Shown: positions 34,859 to 44,341, numbered from the stretch's first letter. The stretch: DNA of 64,000 bases from an uncultured Lachnospiraceae bacterium (GCA_934351925.1 CAKRJT010000001.1:1-64000); one strand, 5' to 3'. The notes: generated from the sequence alone by a model not told the origin. Numbers and translations: made by a program.

Positions 34859-36862
34859 TTATTTCGCAATAATCTCCATGAGCTTGTTACTTCTCTCGAT
34901 AAATGCACTCATGCGCTCAGGCTTAAGCGGTGCATGTGCGAGCTCGGCAAGGTCATAGAGCTGCTCACACAAGAGTGCCGTGTTCTCACCGTCAGGATTA
35001 GCCTCGACGAACTGAACAAGCGGATGCTTTGCATTGAGCACGAGGGTCTGTCCCTCCTGTCCGAACATTGAAGGATCCATTCCATACATGCCGTACATCT
35101 TCATCATATCCTGCATACGCTTGGAGTCCTCGGATACAGTAATCATGGAAGCTATCGACTCATTCTTTAACTTCTCGAGCTTAACTGCAAGCTTGTCGTT
35201 ATTAAGCGCCTTCTTAAATACCTCTGAGAGCTTGTCCTCCCTCTCCTTGAGAGCCTTGGCCTCGTCCTCGGTCTGCTCCTCCTTGAAGGTCTCGGTAAGG
35301 TCGGAGTCGATGCTTAAGAACTTGACGCCCTCGTTCTTCTGCTCAAGATGATTGATGAATGCTGAATCGATATTATGTGTGAGGATAACGGCATCTAAGC
35401 CCGCCTCCTTAAACATCTTGATATACTGACCCTGCTCAGTCTCATTCTTTACATAGAATACGGTATTCTCATGCTTCTCCTTGTTCTCCTCAAGGCACTC
35501 AGGCAAAGTGAGATACTTGCCGTCAAGGTTCTTAAAGAGGATGTAGTCCTTCATCTTCTCGAAGAACTTATCATCCTTCAGACAGCCGTATTTGATGAAC
35601 GGATTGATGTCGTCCCAGTACTTCTCGTAGCTCTCCTTCTCGGTCTTGCACATACCTGTGAGCTTGTCGGCAACCTTCTTGGTGATGTAATCGGAAATCT
35701 TCTTCACGAAGCCATCGTTCTGAAGTGCACTTCTCGATACATTAAGCGGAAGGTCAGGACAGTCGATAACACCCTTTAAGAGCATGAGGAACTCAGGAAT
35801 AACCTCCTTGATATTGTCAGCAATAAATACCTGATTGTTGTAGAGCTTTATCGTTCCCTCTATCGTGTCATACTCCGTGTTTAACTTAGGGAAATATAAA
35901 ATACCCTTTAGGTTGAACGGATAATCCATGTTAAGGTGTATCCAGAAAAGAGGCTCCTTGTAGTCCTTAAATACCTTGCGGTAGAACTCCTTGTACTGCT
36001 CCTCGGTGCAGTCATTAGGATGCTTTGTCCAGAGAGGTGTCGTGTCGTTAATAGGAACAGGTCTCTTGACAATCTTGAGCTTCTTAGAAGCAGGAACCGT
36101 CTCAACAGTTTCCTTAGTTCCATCCTCCTTCTCAATCTCCTCGGTCTTAGCCTCCTCAACGATTGTCTCTACAACCTTATCGGTGTCAAGAAGCTCGTCC
36201 TCATTGATTGTCTGATACTGCTCGCCTGCGTCGGCGTTCTCAACATATATCTCAACCGGCATGAAAGAGCAATACTTCTCTATAACCTCCTTAGCGCGGT
36301 ACTCGTTGGCGAACTCATTGCACTCCTCCGATAAGTAGAGAGTGATCTCAGTACCTCTCTGTGTTCTGCCGCCCTCCTCCATATCGTACTCCGTGCCGCC
36401 GTCACACTCCCAGTGAACCGGCTTAGCATCCTCCTGATATGAAAGTGTATCTATTGTAACTCTGTCTGCAACCATGAATGCCGAGTAGAAGCCCAGTCCG
36501 AAATGACCGATTATCTGATCCTCGTTAGCCTTATCCTTGTACTTCTCAAGAAATGCCTCAGCGCCGGAAAAGGCTATCTGACAGATGTACTCATTGACCT
36601 CGTCAGCAGTCATACCAAGACCGTTATCGATGAACTTGATTGTCTTATCCTTCGCACTCACGATAACCTTTACACAGTACTTATTGTCCTCAGGCGCGTT
36701 AAACTCACCCATAAGCTCGAGCTTCTTTAACTTGGTTATGGCATCACAGCCATTAGAGATGAGCTCTCTGTAGAATATGTCGTGGTCTGAATATAACCAC
36801 TTCTTAATTATAGGAAAAATATTGTCACTGTTAATCGATAAATTACCATGTGTATTAGCCAT
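34859..36862 (-). CDS. htpG: Molecular chaperone HtpG (Hsp90)
   Basis: ATP-dependent chaperone of 667 residues. The N-terminal GHKL ATPase has FYRELISNGCDAITKL and DNGLGMTADE, and GHFGLGFYSAFMVAD; middle and dimerisation domains follow. A longer than usual acidic linker (about residues 215-260, rich in Glu/Thr/Val) separates the N and middle domains. I start at MANTHGNLSIN, eight bases after GGAGG. A CIRCE site and promoter stand upstream, so it should be a heat-shock gene under HrcA. Confidence 0.96.
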   Translation of the reverse strand: MANTHGNLSINSDNIFPIIKKWLYSDHDIFYRELISNGCDAITKLKKLELMGEFNAPEDNKYCVKVIVSAKDKTIKFIDNGLGMTADEVNEYICQIAFSGAEAFLEKYKDKANEDQIIGHFGLGFYSAFMVADRVTIDTLSYQEDAKPVHWECDGGTEYDMEEGGRTQRGTEITLYLSEECNEFANEYRAKEVIEKYCSFMPVEIYVENADAGEQYQTINEDELLDTDKVVETIVEEAKTEEIEKEDGTKETVETVPASKKLKIVKRPVPINDTTPLWTKHPNDCTEEQYKEFYRKVFKDYKEPLFWIHLNMDYPFNLKGILYFPKLNTEYDTIEGTIKLYNNQVFIADNIKEVIPEFLMLLKGVIDCPDLPLNVSRSALQNDGFVKKISDYITKKVADKLTGMCKTEKESYEKYWDDINPFIKYGCLKDDKFFEKMKDYILFKNLDGKYLTLPECLEENKEKHENTVFYVKNETEQGQYIKMFKEAGLDAVILTHNIDSAFINHLEQKNEGVKFLSIDSDLTETFKEEQTEDEAKALKEREDKLSEVFKKALNNDKLAVKLEKLKNESIASMITVSEDSKRMQDMMKMYGMYGMDPSMFGQEGQTLVLNAKHPLVQFVEANPDGENTALLCEQLYDLAELAHAPLKPERMSAFIERSNKLMEIIAK

Positions 36863-36971
36863 TTTTATAACCTCCGTATACATAAACTTAAAATCGGTAT
36901 CCGTTAAAAATCCATCCTGCTCCGATACCGCAGCCGGCAGGTATCTAACCTATCCGACCTGCAACAGCTAT

Positions 36972-37000
36972 ATAGTAATACCTGTTTTTGCAAATGTCAA
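36972..37000 (-). promoter_or_regulatory. htpG promoter
   Basis: On the minus strand, TTGACA and TACTAT are 17 bases apart. The resulting leader of roughly 100 bases holds two weak hairpins (GCAGGT/ACCTGC and ATCGGTATC/GATACCGAT). Confidence 0.7.
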
Positions 37001-37006
37001 CACTTT

Positions 37007-37033
37007 TTAGCACTCATTTGTACTGACTGCTAA
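37007..37033. promoter_or_regulatory. CIRCE operator (HrcA site)
   Basis: TTAGCACTC-N9-GACTGCTAA matches the CIRCE consensus TTAGCACTC-N9-GAGTGCTAA with a single mismatch and the exact 9-base spacer. It lies six bases upstream of the htpG -35 box, in the 351-base htpG-lepB gap, whose remaining part holds an R6 repeat and no ORF. Confidence 0.88.
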
Positions 37034-37109
37034 TAATTTTATACTTTTTTAATTATTTCCATATATATTCACTTGTTGAAAAGCAATTTTTGTTTTATAC
37101 TGTATATTA

Positions 37110-37192
37110 TGATATCCGGGTCAAAAGGTCAGAAATCCGATATCATATTATTTATGAGAGTCAGAAGCTATTTTTCCCCTCATTTGATATCA
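37110..37192 (+). repeat. R6 palindromic repeat, copy D
   Basis: Begins TGATATCCGGGTCAAAAGG and ends with TTTGATATCA, giving inverted ends. The left arm matches copy C at 30 of 32 positions; the right end (CCCCTCATTTGATATC) is the complement of copy A's left arm. It ends 21 bases before the lepB start codon. Confidence 0.75.
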
Positions 37193-37213
37193 GGTAATAA
37201 AAAGGACGACAAA

Positions 37214-37993
<780 letters not shown>

Positions 37994-38040
37994 CATGTAC
38001 CGTACACCTGTCGAATATTTTACATAACCAATAACACAAT

Positions 38041-38080
38041 AAAAAGGCTTTGCATAAACGATTTCTGCAAAGCCTTTTTT
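38041..38080. terminator. Bidirectional terminator between lepB and PpiC gene
   Basis: AAAAAGGCTTTGCA and TGCAAAGCCTTTTTT, a 14-bp stem with A/T runs on both sides, between convergent genes. Confidence 0.92.
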
Positions 38081-38083
38081 CAA

Positions 38084-39028
38084 TCAATATTCACTTTTAA
38101 GCTTTTCCCATGCCCTCTCATCGAGAGATAGTGTAATTCCCTCTGAGAAATCTGCAAGGCTGCTCTCAAACTGCTCACTCCGCCTTCTCTGGATAATGTT
38201 CTCCGCCTGGCTCTCGGCTTTCCCGGCAGCATTGTCATCGATGCAGTATATAACATAGAGCCCGCTGTCACACCTTACGATGCCGCTTATCTGTCCCGCA
38301 TCAAGGTTAAACGCCGCCTCCTCGAAGCTCTGTTCAAGCTCTCCCCTTCCAATCTCGGCTGAGTACACCTGACTGTCACTGTATTTTCCCGCCAGCGATG
38401 CAAAATCAGCGCCATTTTCGTACTCCTCCAGCGCACCGTCCAGCCTGCTCTCCGCCGCAGCGTCTGAGGACTTAGAGTAGATATACTGTATTTTTATGAC
38501 GCGCGCCTCGTCGACACTTATCTGTGTGTCCACGTCGCGTGTCAGCTCGTCATACACCTTGTCGGAGAGCTTCATCATCGCAAACAGTTCCGTGACCTCT
38601 CCCTGCGTGACATATGAAGCTGTCTGTGCGTACTCATTGTAAAACAGCTCCGCCCGCTCTGCACAGTCGGCAGTCTCACCTGCATTTAACTCAATATGCT
38701 TATCCCGAGCGAGCATATTTACCAGCACAAGCCGTGCCGCCATGTCAAGAACCATGTCGTCAACATAACTGCCAAACGGCACTTTGTCAAGCTCCATAGC
38801 CCATATATCCGACGTCAGCGCAGCCTCATAGCCGTCTCTCACGGCAGACAAAAGCAGCTTCACCTGCCCGTCCGTCAACGAAACACCCTCCCCGTCTATC
38901 AGAGCCTCTTTTTCTATCCCCGTGGTAAACCTGATGGTGTATCCCTTAATGTCAAGCTCAGGTCTGTCCGAACTACAGCCGCACAGCAGCACCGCCGCCA
39001 CACATACAAGGGCACAGATCCGCCGCAT
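38084..39028 (-). CDS. PpiC-type (parvulin) peptidyl-prolyl isomerase lipoprotein
   Basis: Probable extracytoplasmic foldase of 314 residues. A signal peptide (MRRICALVCVAAVLLCGC) with lipidated Cys18 is followed by a SurA-like helical region and a parvulin domain (about residues 175-265: KIQYIYSK ... ASLAGKYSDS ... GELEQSFEEAAFNLDAGQ ... GLYVIYC). It is close in design to PrsA. I start at MRRIC, two bases after the stop of the small acidic protein gene and behind GAAGG, so the two are coupled. Confidence 0.85.
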   Translation of the reverse strand: MRRICALVCVAAVLLCGCSSDRPELDIKGYTIRFTTGIEKEALIDGEGVSLTDGQVKLLLSAVRDGYEAALTSDIWAMELDKVPFGSYVDDMVLDMAARLVLVNMLARDKHIELNAGETADCAERAELFYNEYAQTASYVTQGEVTELFAMMKLSDKVYDELTRDVDTQISVDEARVIKIQYIYSKSSDAAAESRLDGALEEYENGADFASLAGKYSDSQVYSAEIGRGELEQSFEEAAFNLDAGQISGIVRCDSGLYVIYCIDDNAAGKAESQAENIIQRRRSEQFESSLADFSEGITLSLDERAWEKLKSEY

Positions 39029-39029
39029 A

Positions 39030-39287
39030 CTAACCTTCAACATACAGATATCTTCCGTCAGGAAGAACGAACACCTCAAGCGCTTCCGATGCGTCCTCCA
39101 TCTCCTCGTCATCAATTCCCTCTTCTCTCCAGAATGCTCTTAACTCCTTCTCTGAGTTGAATACCTGTGCAAAGCAGTCCTCCAGGAACTCCATTGCCTC
39201 GTCCACTGTCCCTGCAACCGGCTCGTCAAACAGCTTGCCCTGCTTCTCTAAAAATACCTCTGCACACATTTCATCAATCTCACTCAT
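39030..39287 (-). CDS. Small acidic protein of unknown function
   Basis: An 85-residue, strongly acidic, probably helical protein (MSEIDEMCAEVFLEKQGKL ... LPDGRYLYVEG). I do not recognise the family. GGAGG lies seven bases before the ATG. Its stop is one base from the start of the PpiC-type lipoprotein gene, so the two are made together, and the HAD gene stands 27 bases upstream; these three probably form one transcript. Confidence 0.7.
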   Translation of the reverse strand: MSEIDEMCAEVFLEKQGKLFDEPVAGTVDEAMEFLEDCFAQVFNSEKELRAFWREEGIDDEEMEDASEALEVFVLPDGRYLYVEG

Positions 39288-39314
39288 ACATTAACCTCCG
39301 CTTTATCTTAATTT

Positions 39315-40112
39315 TTAGTTTTCCATTTCAGTGAGCAGCCTTCTAAGGCTCTTCTCCACACAGTCGGTCTCATACGCCGCATGCTTCTTCACCTCGGGCA
39401 CCGCCTGTCCCATGACAACAGGGTGCCCAACCGACTGAAACATCTCAATATCGTTAAAATTATCGCCAAATGCAAGACACTCCGACTTATCAAAATGCAG
39501 CAGCCGCTGTATAGTCTTTATAGCGCTTCCCTTGTTGACTCCCTGTGCCGTATAATCAAGCCACTGCTTTCCAGATACGCACGACTGAGCGCGTCCCTTA
39601 AATGCATTGAGAAAATAATTCTCCGTGTTCTCTATTCCGGTCGGGTCGTACACCGATATCTTCACATAGTCCTCATTAATGTGTTCTAAATCATCGACAA
39701 GACAGATGTCATTTTTCACGATATCCCTCATTCTGACAAGATACGCCTCCGTCTTAGGCTTAAGATAAGAGGTTCTCTCACCCGACACGAGCACTTCACA
39801 CTGCGAAATCCCTGTGATTGCCCTTATAATCTCTCTTCCGAGTGTTACGTCCATCGGAGTCTTGTCAAGCAGCTTATCCTTGTAGATTATGACAGAACCG
39901 TTCTCACATATATACATCATATCGTCTGCCGCCTCGCCAAACAGCCTTTTTAGGTTCGGATACTGTCTTCCACTCGCCGCACAGAAAATTATTCCCGCTT
40001 CTTTAAGTCTCTTAACTAACGGAATCAGCTCCTCCGACACCTTCTGCGCCCCGTTAAGCAGGAGCGTGCCATCCAAATCACTTGCGATAAATTTTATTCT
40101 TTTTCCTTCCAT
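39315..40112 (-). CDS. HAD-family hydrolase, Cof type
   Basis: Phosphatase of 265 residues from the Cof/YbiV class IIB of the HAD superfamily. Motif I is ASDLDGTLL (Asp nucleophile near residue 10), motif III a conserved Lys near 190, and motif IV AFGDNFNDIEMF. Likely substrates are sugar phosphates or flavin/pyridoxal phosphates; this cannot be read from sequence. I start at MEGKRIKFI because GGGGATTAGA precedes it; the upstream extension is R1 repeat. Confidence 0.9.
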   Translation of the reverse strand: MEGKRIKFIASDLDGTLLLNGAQKVSEELIPLVKRLKEAGIIFCAASGRQYPNLKRLFGEAADDMMYICENGSVIIYKDKLLDKTPMDVTLGREIIRAITGISQCEVLVSGERTSYLKPKTEAYLVRMRDIVKNDICLVDDLEHINEDYVKISVYDPTGIENTENYFLNAFKGRAQSCVSGKQWLDYTAQGVNKGSAIKTIQRLLHFDKSECLAFGDNFNDIEMFQSVGHPVVMGQAVPEVKKHAAYETDCVEKSLRRLLTEMEN

Positions 40113-40162
40113 TCTAATCCCCATGCCACTGCTTTTGCAGTGACTCAAATAGTAATGAAAAG
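40113..40162 (-). repeat. R1 palindromic leader repeat before HAD gene
   Basis: On the minus strand: palindrome AAAGCGCGCTTT, box TTTTCATTACTATTTG, hairpin GTCACTGC/GCAGTGGC, then ATGGGGATTAGA and the start codon. The hairpin and ribosome site match 44310-44341 at all but one of 32 positions. Confidence 0.85.
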
Positions 40163-40220
40163 CGCGCTTTCTACATGCCTTCCACTAAAACCACCTATAA
40201 CGACTTAATTGCAATGCATT

Positions 40221-40847
40221 TTAAGAAAAAATACACTCTCTCATAATCCTTCCAATCGGAAGCCCTACGACATTGTTATAGTCTCCCTCTATCTTCACAA
40301 TAAATTCGGCAAAAAGCCCCTGAATTGCATAGGCTCCGGCCTTATCCATCGGCTCTCCCGTTGCTGCATAGCTGTCTATCTGCTCGTCCGTCATAGGTGC
40401 AACATATACCTTAGTCTCCTCGACGAAGGTTCTCGTCTGCGCTATGCCCTCCCTCAGATATACCATCGAAACGCCGGTGTATACACTGTGCTGCTTTCCC
40501 TGCAGGAGCCTCAGCATCCTCACCGCGTCGTCCTTGTCCTTAGGCTTTCCAAGTATCTCATTCTGATATGCGACTATCGTGTCAGCTCCTATAACGAGAA
40601 CATTCTGACCCTCCCCGTCATCGTTTTTCTCACCCGAAAGCGAGTCCATGGCTGCCTTATACACGAGATCTCTGGCCTTCTGCGAGGACAATTCCATAAC
40701 TATCTCCCATGGAATTTTTCTCGTGATTATCTCATCACCGTGGCTTGGCATGACCTCGAACTCAAGTCCCATCTGCTTTAGGAGCTCTTTTCTTCGCGGC
40801 GATGCCGATGCAAGTATAATCTTGTTCATATCACGGATTGTTTTCAT
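40221..40847 (-). CDS. maf: Maf-like nucleotide pyrophosphatase
   Basis: House-cleaning enzyme that hydrolyses modified or canonical dTTP/UTP-type nucleotides; the family also affects septum formation. The 208-residue protein shows ILASASPRRKELL, GADTIVAYQNEILGKP and AGAYAIQG. The start MKTIRDMNK is used because GGAGG lies nine bases before it, adding six residues to the usual beginning. The R1 repeat separates it from the HAD gene downstream. Confidence 0.92.
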   Translation of the reverse strand: MKTIRDMNKIILASASPRRKELLKQMGLEFEVMPSHGDEIITRKIPWEIVMELSSQKARDLVYKAAMDSLSGEKNDDGEGQNVLVIGADTIVAYQNEILGKPKDKDDAVRMLRLLQGKQHSVYTGVSMVYLREGIAQTRTFVEETKVYVAPMTDEQIDSYAATGEPMDKAGAYAIQGLFAEFIVKIEGDYNNVVGLPIGRIMRECIFS

Positions 40848-40953
40848 CTGATATGTCCTCCAATGTATCTATATTTATCATTTCCCATTCCATTAAAAAG
40901 ATTATAATGCATACCCGCATAGCCGTCAAGTGAGCTGGACACCACATATTTAC

Positions 40954-41418
40954 CTAAGCATTCTCCTCAAGCTCCACATCGTTATAGTTTACGTCTATGC
41001 CGCGCGGCTCAACAGGTGTCGAGAACACTATCTGTGTGCTCGTCCTTCCGAACTTCTGAAGCTGCCCGATAAACGTGTCGAGCTCCTGTGTGCTCGGGAA
41101 CATCACCTTCAACAGCATCGAGAAATCTCCTGTTACACAGTTGCACTCTATAACATTAGGACACGCTTTCACAAAAGGATAGAACTCCGGCTTCTGTGTC
41201 GGCATTACATCAAGATTGATAAACGCAGTTATGTGATAGCCCAGCTTAAAAGGATTTACCTTAGCCTCGTAACCCGATATTATCTGCTCCTTCTCAAGTC
41301 TCTCAATTCTGGCTGAGACAGCCGGCGAGGACAAAAACACATGCTCAGCGAGCGACTTTAAAGGCATTCTGGCATTCTTCTGCAATAAAGTGATTATTTT
41401 CTTGTCAATTCTATCCAT
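40954..41418 (-). CDS. Lrp/AsnC family regulator
   Basis: A 154-residue transcription factor with an N-terminal helix-turn-helix (MDRIDKKIITLLQKNAR ... SLAEHVFLSSPAVSARIERL) and a C-terminal RAM/AsnC ligand domain (NCVTGDFSMLLKV). Such proteins sense amino acids, but the ligand is unknown. The last 25 residues are an acidic tail. CGGAGG precedes the ATG, and a terminator-like hairpin stands directly before that. Confidence 0.92.
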   Translation of the reverse strand: MDRIDKKIITLLQKNARMPLKSLAEHVFLSSPAVSARIERLEKEQIISGYEAKVNPFKLGYHITAFINLDVMPTQKPEFYPFVKACPNVIECNCVTGDFSMLLKVMFPSTQELDTFIGQLQKFGRTSTQIVFSTPVEPRGIDVNYNDVELEENA

Positions 41419-41443
41419 GTTGGTATTCCTCCGTTTCTAAAAT

Positions 41444-41502
41444 AAAAAAAGACAATATCTCCGCCCGCTTAATAAAAATAAGCGAATACGGTAAATATTG
41501 TC
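41444..41502 (-). promoter_or_regulatory. Attenuator-like hairpin in lrp leader
   Basis: On the minus strand, GACAATAT (41495-41502) pairs with ATATTGTC (41451-41458), with inner CGCTTA/TAAGCG pairs, then a run of seven T. It looks like an intrinsic terminator between the promoter and the ribosome site of the Lrp gene, with no other gene ahead of it to terminate. Confidence 0.65.
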
Positions 41503-41541
41503 CCCTTTGACATCTTTTATTAATTTTCTTAATCTGAATAC

Positions 41542-41570
41542 ATCATACATTAATCTTTTTAAAATATCAA
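41542..41570 (-). promoter_or_regulatory. Promoter of Lrp/AsnC gene
   Basis: On the minus strand, TTGATA, 17 bases, TATGAT. The leader would be about 115 bases and contain the attenuator-like hairpin. Confidence 0.65.
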
Positions 41571-41787
41571 GTTTTTTTCTTAGTTTTTTTCAAACAATGT
41601 GTTCACGCCGGACGCGGCTGCCTGCACATTGTTTTGCCGCGCAGGCTTAATTTCATTGCAATTTCGTTCTATATATGATATCTTGTAATTGTTCAGGGAC
41701 AGACGGTAAGCTTTTCCCTGAGCAATCACTTCCATGTAGTAAAAAATCGCATCAGCTTACAAGGCAAAGACGCAGAAAGAGGAGCAT
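41571..41787 (+). other. Possibly structured leader of DUF1292 gene
   Basis: Contains stems GCCTGC/GCAGGC (41621-41646) and TTGTTCAGGGA/TCCCTGAGCAA (about 41687-41724); GTAAGC inside the second can pair instead with GCTTAC near 41755. With the Lrp leader this makes up the 369-base gap. No ORF and no known riboswitch motif. Confidence 0.35.
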
Positions 41788-42120
41788 ATGTCAAATAAGA
41801 ATAATAATGAGGATTACATGAACGAGTTCGAGGAGGGAACTGTCACACTCTCACTCGACGACGGCAAGGAGGTTGAGTGCGGTATCGTTGCCGTATTCCC
41901 TGTAGGCGGGCAGGACTACATTGCACTTTTACCGCTCAATGATGATGACGCCGCCGAGGGCGAGGTATATCTCTACCAGTATTTTGAGGACGAGAACGGC
42001 GAACCGTCACTCGGCAACATTGAGGACGATGAGGAGTACGAGCGCGTAGCCGACGCATTCGACGAGCTCATGGACGATGACGAATACGCCGAGCTTTTGG
42101 CTGACGATGACGAGGAGTAA
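41788..42120 (+). CDS. DUF1292 family protein
   Basis: A 110-residue, very acidic protein of the DUF1292 (YrzB-like) family: EGTVTLSLDDGKEVECGIVAVFPV, then IALLPLND and YLYQYFEDENGEP. Function is unknown. In many Firmicutes it lies with yqgF/ruvX and a Fur regulator; here it is alone with a long leader. AAGAGGAG precedes the ATG. It is convergent with the helicase gene. Confidence 0.88.
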   Translation: MSNKNNNEDYMNEFEEGTVTLSLDDGKEVECGIVAVFPVGGQDYIALLPLNDDDAAEGEVYLYQYFEDENGEPSLGNIEDDEEYERVADAFDELMDDDEYAELLADDDEE

Positions 42121-42141
42121 TTTCCACGCACACTGTTTTAG

Positions 42142-44070
42142 TTATCCCGAATAATTTGTGCCGGAGCGGTTCCATCTGTAGCCGCTCTGACCACCTGCAA
42201 AGCCTCCGGAAACGGGGGCTTTTGCACTGTATTTAGATTTTTCCGGAACGTACAGCCCTGCCTCTATGAGAAATCTGCTTACATCAAGAGTCTTATTGTA
42301 CTTTTCGGCAGCGCTGTATATGTACAGTCTGCTCTTTGCGCGTGTCATGGCAACGTAGAACATTCGGCGCTCCTCCTCAATATCAGTGTCGAGTACCGCC
42401 TTCTTGTGCGGGCACACTCCCTCGTTGGCATCAATTATGAACACCGTGTCAAACTCAAGCCCCTTCGAGCTGTGCATGGTAGTGAGTGTCACCCTCGGGA
42501 CGCTCCTGTCTGGAACCTCATGCACGCGCTGTCTGTACTCACTCACAGCCTTGTCCCACTCAACAAAGGTGTGGTGTTCCCTGGCACTCTCGTGGATATC
42601 ATTTAACACATCAAACAGCTCGTCCGCCTGAATATGGTGGCTCACCGCATACTCCGTAATGTATTCATCATACCCTATTCCGCGCCTTATATAGTTCACG
42701 GCGGCATACGGGTTGAGCTTTGCAACCATCTTTAGGTCGCTTTTAAGCTTCATTATCCTCTCCACCATCCACTGCCTGTCCTCATAGCAGGTACACAGCT
42801 TGTCGAGGTCTATTTCCTCGTCCGTCAGGTAATCCCTGCCTATGTACCGCTTAGGCTTATTGCACACCGATATGAAGTCCGCCCTGTTCGCCGTCCCGAG
42901 TGCAAGCCTTATGTACGCAAAAATATCCTTCGCAATCCAATGCCCGAACATGTCCGGCAGCTTATCCCTTATCTGAAACGGAATTCCGTTCTCCATAAGC
43001 CTCCTTACAAGCGATCCGATGCCTGCCGAGGTTCTGTAGAGCACCGCTATGTCGCTATAACGCTTCTTCTCACCATTTACAAGCGCCTTTATCCTCTCAC
43101 ACACCTCGTCGTACTCATCTATGAAATCCTTCGTCTGTCTCACCACCACGGCACCGCCGCCTGATCTGCTCGTCCTTATCTCCTTCTTATATCTTTTATT
43201 GTTAAATCTTATCACGTCGCCCGCTGCCTTCACAATCTCCGGCTCCGAGCGGTAATTGACATCTAGGAGCACTCTCTTTGCATCCTTATAGTCCTTCCCG
43301 AAATTGAGCATGATATCGGGCTTGGAGCCACGGAAGCCATATATGCTCTGGTCATCATCCCCCACGATGAAAAGGTTATTCTCCGGTGCAGCTAAAAGTC
43401 TTATGGTGTCGTACTGTATCTTGTTGATATCCTGAAACTCATCTATAAGAATATATTGGAATTTTCCCTGCCACGCCGCTAAGATATCCTTCCGCGCAGC
43501 CAGAAGCTCATATGTATAGCACAGCATATCCTCAAAATCTATCTTCCTGCTCTCCTTAAGCTTCGCGGTATATTCCTCAAAAATACCCCTAAACACATCA
43601 GCCGGGCAATTGACCGAATAGTAGTTAGCAATGGCAATCCTCTCCGACTTGACGCGCCCTATCTCCCCAAGCACATTTCCCACGAACTCACGCTCGTCCT
43701 CTATATCGAACTCATGCCTCGAGACTGCCGCCTTCACTATCGAATATCGCTCCTCTTCCTTTATTATATTGGAAGCCGACAGATTGTAGGCGTGCTTTAG
43801 TATCGTAAAGAACACCGCATGAAATGTTCCGAATGTCACATTTTTTGCCGTTCCATCGTCCATAAGCCTGTAAAAGCGCTCCTGCATCTCCAGCGCCGCC
43901 GCCTTTGTGAAGGTAATCACAAGAATGTTCAGCGGATTGACCCCCTGCTCAACCAGATGCTTTACACGCCTGGTTATGACTGTCGTCTTTCCCGAGCCCG
44001 GTCCTGCAAGCACTAACATCGGTCCGTCCATATGATTTATCGCTGTGTTCTGCGCGTCGTTTGACTGCAT
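42142..44070 (-). CDS. UvrD/PcrA-like DNA helicase
   Basis: Superfamily 1A 3'-5' helicase of 642 residues, somewhat shorter than PcrA (about 720-740). Walker A is AGPGSGKTT, motif II LIDEFQDIN, motif III GDDDQSIYGFRG, and motif V/VI TMHSSKGLEFDTVFII and MTRAKSRLYIY. The tail lacks the C-terminal Tudor-like domain of PcrA that binds RNA polymerase, so I do not give it that name. It stands alone. Confidence 0.92.
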   Translation of the reverse strand: MQSNDAQNTAINHMDGPMLVLAGPGSGKTTVITRRVKHLVEQGVNPLNILVITFTKAAALEMQERFYRLMDDGTAKNVTFGTFHAVFFTILKHAYNLSASNIIKEEERYSIVKAAVSRHEFDIEDEREFVGNVLGEIGRVKSERIAIANYYSVNCPADVFRGIFEEYTAKLKESRKIDFEDMLCYTYELLAARKDILAAWQGKFQYILIDEFQDINKIQYDTIRLLAAPENNLFIVGDDDQSIYGFRGSKPDIMLNFGKDYKDAKRVLLDVNYRSEPEIVKAAGDVIRFNNKRYKKEIRTSRSGGGAVVVRQTKDFIDEYDEVCERIKALVNGEKKRYSDIAVLYRTSAGIGSLVRRLMENGIPFQIRDKLPDMFGHWIAKDIFAYIRLALGTANRADFISVCNKPKRYIGRDYLTDEEIDLDKLCTCYEDRQWMVERIMKLKSDLKMVAKLNPYAAVNYIRRGIGYDEYITEYAVSHHIQADELFDVLNDIHESAREHHTFVEWDKAVSEYRQRVHEVPDRSVPRVTLTTMHSSKGLEFDTVFIIDANEGVCPHKKAVLDTDIEEERRMFYVAMTRAKSRLYIYSAAEKYNKTLDVSRFLIEAGLYVPEKSKYSAKAPVSGGFAGGQSGYRWNRSGTNYSG

Positions 44071-44194
44071 ATATATCCCCCGTCTTTTGTTGTAATTTAT
44101 ATAGAATATTTCATTTACATAGAATATTAGTTACCATATGCGGCTTTGTCAATATGGCACAATGCCCACACACACATACTTTATTAATGTAAAA

Positions 44195-44233
44195 CGGGAG
44201 CCGTTACATATCTATCATACATAACAGCCCCCG
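44195..44233 (-). terminator. Terminator after DUF1540 gene
   Basis: On the minus strand, CGGGGGCTGTTA and TAACGGCTCCCG around a 15-base loop, followed by TTTTAC. It closes the 269-base gap before the helicase gene, which otherwise holds R2 and R1 repeats. Confidence 0.7.
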
Positions 44234-44249
44234 CCCGGCAGATTTTCTA

Positions 44250-44309
44250 TGTGAAATGGTAATACATCTTAGACCGTATCCATTTCTGTCTTAAATGTAT
44301 TTTTCACAC
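44250..44309. repeat. R2 palindrome, copy 1
   Basis: About 60 bases, TGTGAAAT..TAATACATCTTAG to CTTAAATGTATTTTTCACA. The copy at 58561-58620 has the same ends and spacing. Joined directly to an R1 unit at 44310. Confidence 0.8.
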
Positions 44310-44341
44310 TAATCCCCATGGCACTGCTTTTGCAGTGACTC
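44310..44341 (-). repeat. R1 unit without a gene, after DUF1540 gene
   Basis: On the minus strand, AGTCACTGCAAAAGCAGTGC then CATGGGGATTAG, the same hairpin and ribosome-site sequence as before the HAD gene, but followed by the R2 palindrome instead of an ORF. The first codon it could serve is GTG directly followed by TGA. It overlaps the DUF1540 stop codon. Confidence 0.85.

Noticed and set aside
35936..36334. Hydrophobic ORFs opposite htpG
   Set aside because: Antisense shadows of Glu/Lys-rich coding sequence, which reads as Leu/Phe-rich on the other strand.
41419..41570. T-box leader before the Lrp gene
   Set aside because: The AGGGTGGNACCGCG antiterminator motif and specifier stem are absent; only a terminator hairpin is seen.
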